Assembly: GCF_041261205.1 (NCBI RefSeq)
Contig: NZ_JBGCCH010000004.1
Span: 248,001-312,000, forward strand
Source: Catenulispora sp. MAP5-51
GTDB lineage: Bacteria; Actinomycetota; Actinomycetes; Streptomycetales; Catenulisporaceae
DNA length: 64,000 nt
Reading direction: 5' to 3'
The position numbers and the translations under genes are program-made. The notes below the pieces were generated by a model. The model did no database searches and was not told where the DNA came from. It was given only the letters and a program-made list of their open reading frames with translations. This document shows positions 60,214 to 64,000 of the stretch, piece after piece. Numbering within the stretch: the stretch's first letter is position 1; each line of letters begins with the position of its first letter.

Positions 60214-61608
60214 ATGCCATCGCAGTCCAGGGGAAGACATCAGAGGCGGAACATAGCCGTGACGGCCGCGGCGCTCGTCATCGCCGCGACCGTGCCCGCC
60301 TGCTCCAGCAGCACGTCGTCGGGGGCGTCCGGGGGATCCGTCGGGTCCGGGGGCTCGAAGTCCTTCACGTACTGGTCCATGTGGAAGGAGAACGAGCCGC
60401 AGGCCGCGGTGATCAAGGAGGCGCTGGCCGCGTACAAGGCCGCCACCGGGGTCACGGTCACCGTCGAGTGGCACGGCCGCGGGGTGCTGGACGACGTCGC
60501 CGCCGCGCTCAAGGCCGGCAAGCCGGTGCCGGACCTGTCCGACGGCAGCATCAACACCATTCTCGGCGCCGCAGCGGAGGGCGTGGCCGTCACCGACCTG
60601 ACCAGCCTGTACCAGCGGCCGGTTCCCGGCGAGAACCAGAACCTGACCGACGTAGTGCCGGACAAGTACACGCCGCTGCTCACCGACGCGAGCGGTGCGG
60701 AGGTGATGGTGCCCTACGAGGTCGCCTCCGAAGCCGTCTTCTTCGACAAGTCCCGCTATCCGCAGCTGTCCACGAACCCGCCGCTGAACTGGGACCAGTT
60801 CGTGGACCTGCTGGGGCAGATCAAGGCCAAGGGGCAGGCGCCGCTGGCCCTGGACGCCAGCGGGGGCAACGCCGCCTACTGGGTGGAGTGGATGTTCGAG
60901 CGCGAACTCGGCCCCGGCCAGTTCAAGCGCACCGCCGAGCAGCACGACGCCGCCGCGGCCACCGACGACAGCCGCTGGGACGACGCCCGGCTGCTGGACG
61001 GCGCGCAGAAGCTGGAGGCGCTGGTGAAGGGCGGCTACTTCGCCCCCGGCTGGAACACCGAGGACACCGGGACCACCAGCACCCACGCCAAGGACCAGCA
61101 GAACGCCTGGGCCGCCGGCAAGGCGGCGCTGATCCTGGGCGGCACGTGGGTGCCCAGCGAGACCAAGCGCACGACGAACGTGGACAGCTTCGTGTTCCCG
61201 TCGATGCCGGACCAGGGCGGCCTGCCCTCGAACGACTCCGCGGGCGTGAACTTCTTCGGGTTCGCGGTGCCCAAGGCCGGCAAGAACGCGGACGCCGCGG
61301 AGAAGTTCGTCCTCTACTTCATGGCCAAGGCCCAGCTGTCGAAGATCTCCACGGAGGCCGGCAACATGACGCCGCGCACCGACATTCCCGCGCCCGCGGT
61401 GCTGGCCTCGGTGCAGACCGCGCTGACCAACCGCACGGTCTTCCCGGACCAGGACGCGCTGATGCGCGACGACTCCAAGTGGTACACGACGGTGTTCCAG
61501 CCGGAGTCGGTCGCCTTCATGACCGGGAAGCTGACCCCGCAGCAGTTCATCGGCAAGCTCAAGGCGGAGTCGGCGACGTTCTGGGCGCAGGCCGCGCCGG
61601 CCAAGTAA
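60214..61608 (+). CDS. ABC transporter substrate-binding lipoprotein (sugar type, family 1)
   Basis: 464-aa extracellular binding protein. Signal peptide with lipobox VPAC (Cys ~30) and a Ser/Gly linker, then the SBP_bac_1 fold starting FTYWSMWKENEPQAAVIKEALAAYKA. Later GKAALILGGTWVPSETKR and GVNFFGFAVPKAGKNADAAEKFVLYF are typical of carbohydrate binders. No permease or ATPase gene is in the window, so it may use a shared MsiK-type ATPase and remote permeases. A LacI-type operator lies over its promoter. The mRNA appears to be leaderless. Confidence 0.88.
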   Translation: MPSQSRGRHQRRNIAVTAAALVIAATVPACSSSTSSGASGGSVGSGGSKSFTYWSMWKENEPQAAVIKEALAAYKAATGVTVTVEWHGRGVLDDVAAALKAGKPVPDLSDGSINTILGAAAEGVAVTDLTSLYQRPVPGENQNLTDVVPDKYTPLLTDASGAEVMVPYEVASEAVFFDKSRYPQLSTNPPLNWDQFVDLLGQIKAKGQAPLALDASGGNAAYWVEWMFERELGPGQFKRTAEQHDAAAATDDSRWDDARLLDGAQKLEALVKGGYFAPGWNTEDTGTTSTHAKDQQNAWAAGKAALILGGTWVPSETKRTTNVDSFVFPSMPDQGGLPSNDSAGVNFFGFAVPKAGKNADAAEKFVLYFMAKAQLSKISTEAGNMTPRTDIPAPAVLASVQTALTNRTVFPDQDALMRDDSKWYTTVFQPESVAFMTGKLTPQQFIGKLKAESATFWAQAAPAK

Positions 61609-61688
61609 CCGCCGCCCGAGCCGGGCCGCACCGCCCACATAGCGGTCGAGGGGTTGGGCGCTCGCCCGGACCGGGTTACCCTGATTCG

Positions 61689-63071
61689 GTGACATATCAC
61701 ACGACACTGGATCGGGCCGCCGAGGCGGCGGCGTCAGCGGCGGGCGTCTACGGCTCCTGGAGCGCCGAACGCCGGCGGGACCTGCTCCACGCGTGCGCGG
61801 ACGCCCTTGAGGCGGCGCACGCGGAGCTTGTCGAGCTGGCCGGCACGGAGACCGGGCTGACCGCGGCCCGGCTGAACGGCGAGGTCGGCCGCACCACCGG
61901 CCAGCTGCGGCTGTACGGCGACCACGTCGCCGCCGGGCGCCATCTGTCCCGGCGCAGCTCGCCGGGCGCCGCGCTCGGCGGGGCGGACGTGTACACGGTC
62001 GACGTCCCACTCGGGCCGGTCGCGGTCTTCGCCGCGTCCAACTTCCCGTTCGCCTTCGGCGTCCCCGGCGGCGACACCGCCTCGGCGCTGGCCGCCGGCT
62101 GCCCGGTGGTGGTGAAGGGGCACCCGGCGCAGCCGCGGCTGTCGCGGCGGATCGCGGAGATCCTGAGCGAGGCGGTCGCCGGAGCCGGCGCGCCGGAGGG
62201 CACCTTCGGCTTCCTGGACGCCGAGTCGACCGACGGCGACCCCAACAAGCTCTCCATCGAGCTGGTGCAGCACCCTGCGATCAAGGCGGTGGGCTTCACC
62301 GGATCCCTGGGCGGCGGCCGGGCCCTGATGGACGCCGCGGCCGCGCGTCCCGAGCCGATCCCGGTCTACGCCGAGATGGGGAGCGTGAACCCGGTGTTCG
62401 TGCTGCCCGGGGCGATCGCCGACGAGGCCGGCCGCAAGAAGTGGGCCGAGACCCTGGCCGGGGCGGTGACCGGCTCCGGCGGACAGCTGTGCACCAAGCC
62501 GGGCGTGGTGTTCGTGCCGGAGAACGCCGACGGCGAGGCGCTCGGCGCGCTGACCGGCGACCTCATCGCCGACAACGGCCCGATCCCGATGCTCACCGAC
62601 GGGATGGCCGCGGCCCACCGGCGCTGGCAGGAGCAGATCACCGGCGCGGGTGCGGACGCGGAGCGGGCGGGGAAGCCGTTCGCGGCGCAGATCTCTGCGA
62701 AGGACTTCGCCGGCGACTACCGCGAGGAGCACTTCGGCCCGGCGACGGTGATCGTGCGCGCGGACCCGGCGGAGTACGCGGCGCTCGCCGACTCGCTGGA
62801 GGGCCAGCTGACGGCGACGATCATCGCCGACGACGACAGCGCCGCGGACCGCGAGGCGGCCCGCACACTGCTGCCCTCGCTGGTGGCCAGGGCGGGCCGC
62901 GTGGTCTGGAACAGCGTGCCGACCGGCGTGGCGGTGGTCGAGGCCATGCAGCACGGCGGTCCGTGGCCGGCCACCTCGGCGTCCTGGAGCACGTCGGTGG
63001 GGACCGAGGCGATCCGGCGGTTCATCCGTCCTGTGGCGCTGCAGGGCGTGCCGGCCGATCTGGTCGGGTAA
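61689..63071 (+). CDS. Aldehyde dehydrogenase, alpha-ketoglutaric semialdehyde type
   Basis: 460-aa ALDH resembling 2,5-dioxovalerate/alpha-ketoglutaric semialdehyde dehydrogenases of non-phosphorylating pentose and glucarate pathways. FAASNFPFAFGVPGGDTASALAAG, GFTGSLGGGRAL, catalytic Glu in EMGSVNPVF and the Cys in GQLCTKPG are present. The short form and the SNFPFAFG motif separate it from the ALDH at 31992. GTG 61689 has TACCCT (61677-61682) 6 nt upstream and TTGGGC 17 bp before that. Its neighbour, a sugar-type binding protein, supports a role in sugar-acid use. Confidence 0.85.
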   Translation: MTYHTTLDRAAEAAASAAGVYGSWSAERRRDLLHACADALEAAHAELVELAGTETGLTAARLNGEVGRTTGQLRLYGDHVAAGRHLSRRSSPGAALGGADVYTVDVPLGPVAVFAASNFPFAFGVPGGDTASALAAGCPVVVKGHPAQPRLSRRIAEILSEAVAGAGAPEGTFGFLDAESTDGDPNKLSIELVQHPAIKAVGFTGSLGGGRALMDAAAARPEPIPVYAEMGSVNPVFVLPGAIADEAGRKKWAETLAGAVTGSGGQLCTKPGVVFVPENADGEALGALTGDLIADNGPIPMLTDGMAAAHRRWQEQITGAGADAERAGKPFAAQISAKDFAGDYREEHFGPATVIVRADPAEYAALADSLEGQLTATIIADDDSAADREAARTLLPSLVARAGRVVWNSVPTGVAVVEAMQHGGPWPATSASWSTSVGTEAIRRFIRPVALQGVPADLVG

Positions 63072-63084
63072 CGGAAGCGGAAGC

Positions 63085-63129
63085 GCCGGCGGGCGGTTGC
63101 GGGTGTAGGCACCGCGGCCCCCCGCCGGC
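63085..63129 (+). terminator. Possible hairpin after the semialdehyde dehydrogenase gene
   Basis: 9-bp arms 63085-63093 and 63121-63129 enclose a 27-nt loop with a further 4-bp pairing (CGGT...ACCG). It starts 14 bp past the stop. Confidence 0.45.
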
Positions 63130-63189
63130 CCCTACGCGTGCAGATCGCCGGCATGATCGGGGACACCCGGCAGGAGTAAGGTCTCCGGC

Positions 63190-64000
63190 ATGACTTCTGC
63201 TTCGGACAAGGCCGTCCGTCCGTACGTCGCCGAGCATGCCGACGAGTTCTTCGCCGAGCTCAACGAGTGGCTGCGCATCCCGTCCATCTCCTCGGATCCG
63301 GCCAGCGCGCCGGAGGTGCGGCGGTCGGCGGAGTGGCTGGCGGCGAAGCTGCGGGAGATCGGGTTCCCCACCGTCGAGATCTGGGAGACCGCCGGCGGCG
63401 AGGGGCTGCCGACGGTGTTCGCCGAGTGGCCGTCCGGGGACGAGGGCGCGCCGACCGTGGCCGTCTACGGCCACCACGACGTGCAGCCGGTGACGCCGGT
63501 GGAGCTGTGGGACACGCCGCCTTTTGAGCCGACGGTCAAGGGTGACCGGCTGTACGCGCGCGGTGCCGCCGACGACAAGGGCCAACTGGCGTTCCACCTG
63601 CTGGGCCTGCGGGCGCACCTGGCCGTGACCGGGCGGACCGCGCCGGCCGTGAACCTGAAGATCATCGCCGAGGGCGAGGAGGAGTCCGGCTCGCCGAACT
63701 TCCGCCCTCTGCTGGAGGACAAGCGGGACCGGGTTAAGGCGGACGTCGTCGTGGTCTCCGACACCGGCATGTGGGACCGGGAGACGCCGTCCACCTGCAC
63801 CGGTATGCGCGGCATGATCACCGGCCAGATCGACCTGCGCGGCCCGGCCAACGACGTGCACTCCGGCTCCTTCGGCGGCGCGATCCCGAACCCGCTGACC
63901 GAGTTGGTGCGGCTCATGGGCCGGGTGCACGACGACGACAAGCGCGTCGTCGTCCCCGGCTTCTACGACGGCATCGTCGAGCTCACCGAGACCGACCGCG
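63190..64000 (+). CDS. M20 family dipeptidase (C-terminus beyond window)
   Basis: First 270 residues of a zinc metallopeptidase of the M20 carboxypeptidase/dipeptidase type. Metal-binding and catalytic stretches VAVYGHHDVQP (~97), YARGAADDKGQL (~123) and the general base in IIAEGEEESGSPN (~160) are present, followed by the start of the dimerisation domain (GPANDVHSGSFGGAIPNP). TAAGGT at 63177-63182 lies 7 nt before ATG 63190. Substrates are probably dipeptides. Confidence 0.9.
   Translation, partial: MTSASDKAVRPYVAEHADEFFAELNEWLRIPSISSDPASAPEVRRSAEWLAAKLREIGFPTVEIWETAGGEGLPTVFAEWPSGDEGAPTVAVYGHHDVQPVTPVELWDTPPFEPTVKGDRLYARGAADDKGQLAFHLLGLRAHLAVTGRTAPAVNLKIIAEGEEESGSPNFRPLLEDKRDRVKADVVVVSDTGMWDRETPSTCTGMRGMITGQIDLRGPANDVHSGSFGGAIPNPLTELVRLMGRVHDDDKRVVVPGFYDGIVELTETDR

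Noticed and set aside
59868-61688. Extension of the semialdehyde dehydrogenase frame back through the binding-protein gene
   Set aside because: It overlaps the complete lipoprotein gene in another frame. GTG 61689 starts the family sequence and has its own promoter.
1-64000. tRNA, rRNA, integrase, transposase or prophage genes
   Set aside because: None was seen in either strand's coding content or in the intergenic sequences.

Overview
The window is one chromosomal stretch of a very GC-rich, linear-operon-style actinobacterium. The genes are packed with 4-bp ATGA/GTGA/TTGA overlaps, use many GTG starts, and carry the families ftsK, pgsA, DUF3107, moeZ and adnAB. A streptomycete or Catenulispora-like lineage fits, but this is inferred from gene content only. 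I see no tRNA or rRNA gene, CRISPR array, insertion sequence, integrase or phage region. Most of the window is ordinary chromosome with exporter/regulator cassettes set between conserved blocks.

Layout. 1-5.8 kb: a 3'-cut DUF5937/ArsR-type regulator, a small unknown protein, the FtsK translocase, a DUF1508 protein and a RodZ-like HTH membrane protein. 5.9-8.6 kb: a methyltransferase and an MFS-MarR efflux operon with a candidate operator. 8.6-11.3 kb: overlapping rimO-pgsA-pncC(cinA). 11.3-20 kb: PAP2 phosphatase, SDR, a histidine kinase/response regulator pair divergent from an ABC exporter, an MFS pump, and a class E/F sortase coupled to a small secreted protein. 20-24.4 kb: gabT, an orphan VirD4/TraG-like ATPase with a DUF2510 domain, and a G1 peptidase. 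24.5-27.1 kb: a TetR/MFS divergon whose 290-bp spacer holds eight copies of a 13-bp palindrome. 27.1-31.9 kb: a kinase plus NCS1-type permease operon divergent from a PucR regulator, then a VOC protein. 32-38.3 kb: aldehyde dehydrogenase, epimerase plus SigJ-type sigma factor, SDR, PHP phosphoesterase and a hydrolase.

38.4-60.1 kb: a DEAD-box helicase, a ferritin-like MiaE-type protein, GlsB, DUF3107, TetR, MoeZ, an alkyltransferase-like protein and AdnA-AdnB. From memory this order matches the Rv3201c-Rv3211 neighbourhood of Mycobacterium tuberculosis. Here it is interrupted by a flippase/pseudokinase fusion, a DUF3800-like remnant and a second two-component/ABC cassette. 60.2-64 kb: a solitary sugar-type binding lipoprotein behind a LacI-type operator, an alpha-ketoglutarate-semialdehyde-type dehydrogenase and a 3'-cut M20 dipeptidase.

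The most distinctive signals are four. First, the eight-site operator array at 25298-25519. Second, a DEAD-box helicase with no ATG/GTG/TTG start in frame but an ATC behind a good ribosome binding site. Third, a TANNNT box exactly 6-7 nt before the start codon of at least 17 genes, which suggests widespread leaderless mRNAs and helps fix starts. Fourth, two similar histidine kinase/NarL pairs, each facing an ABC exporter.
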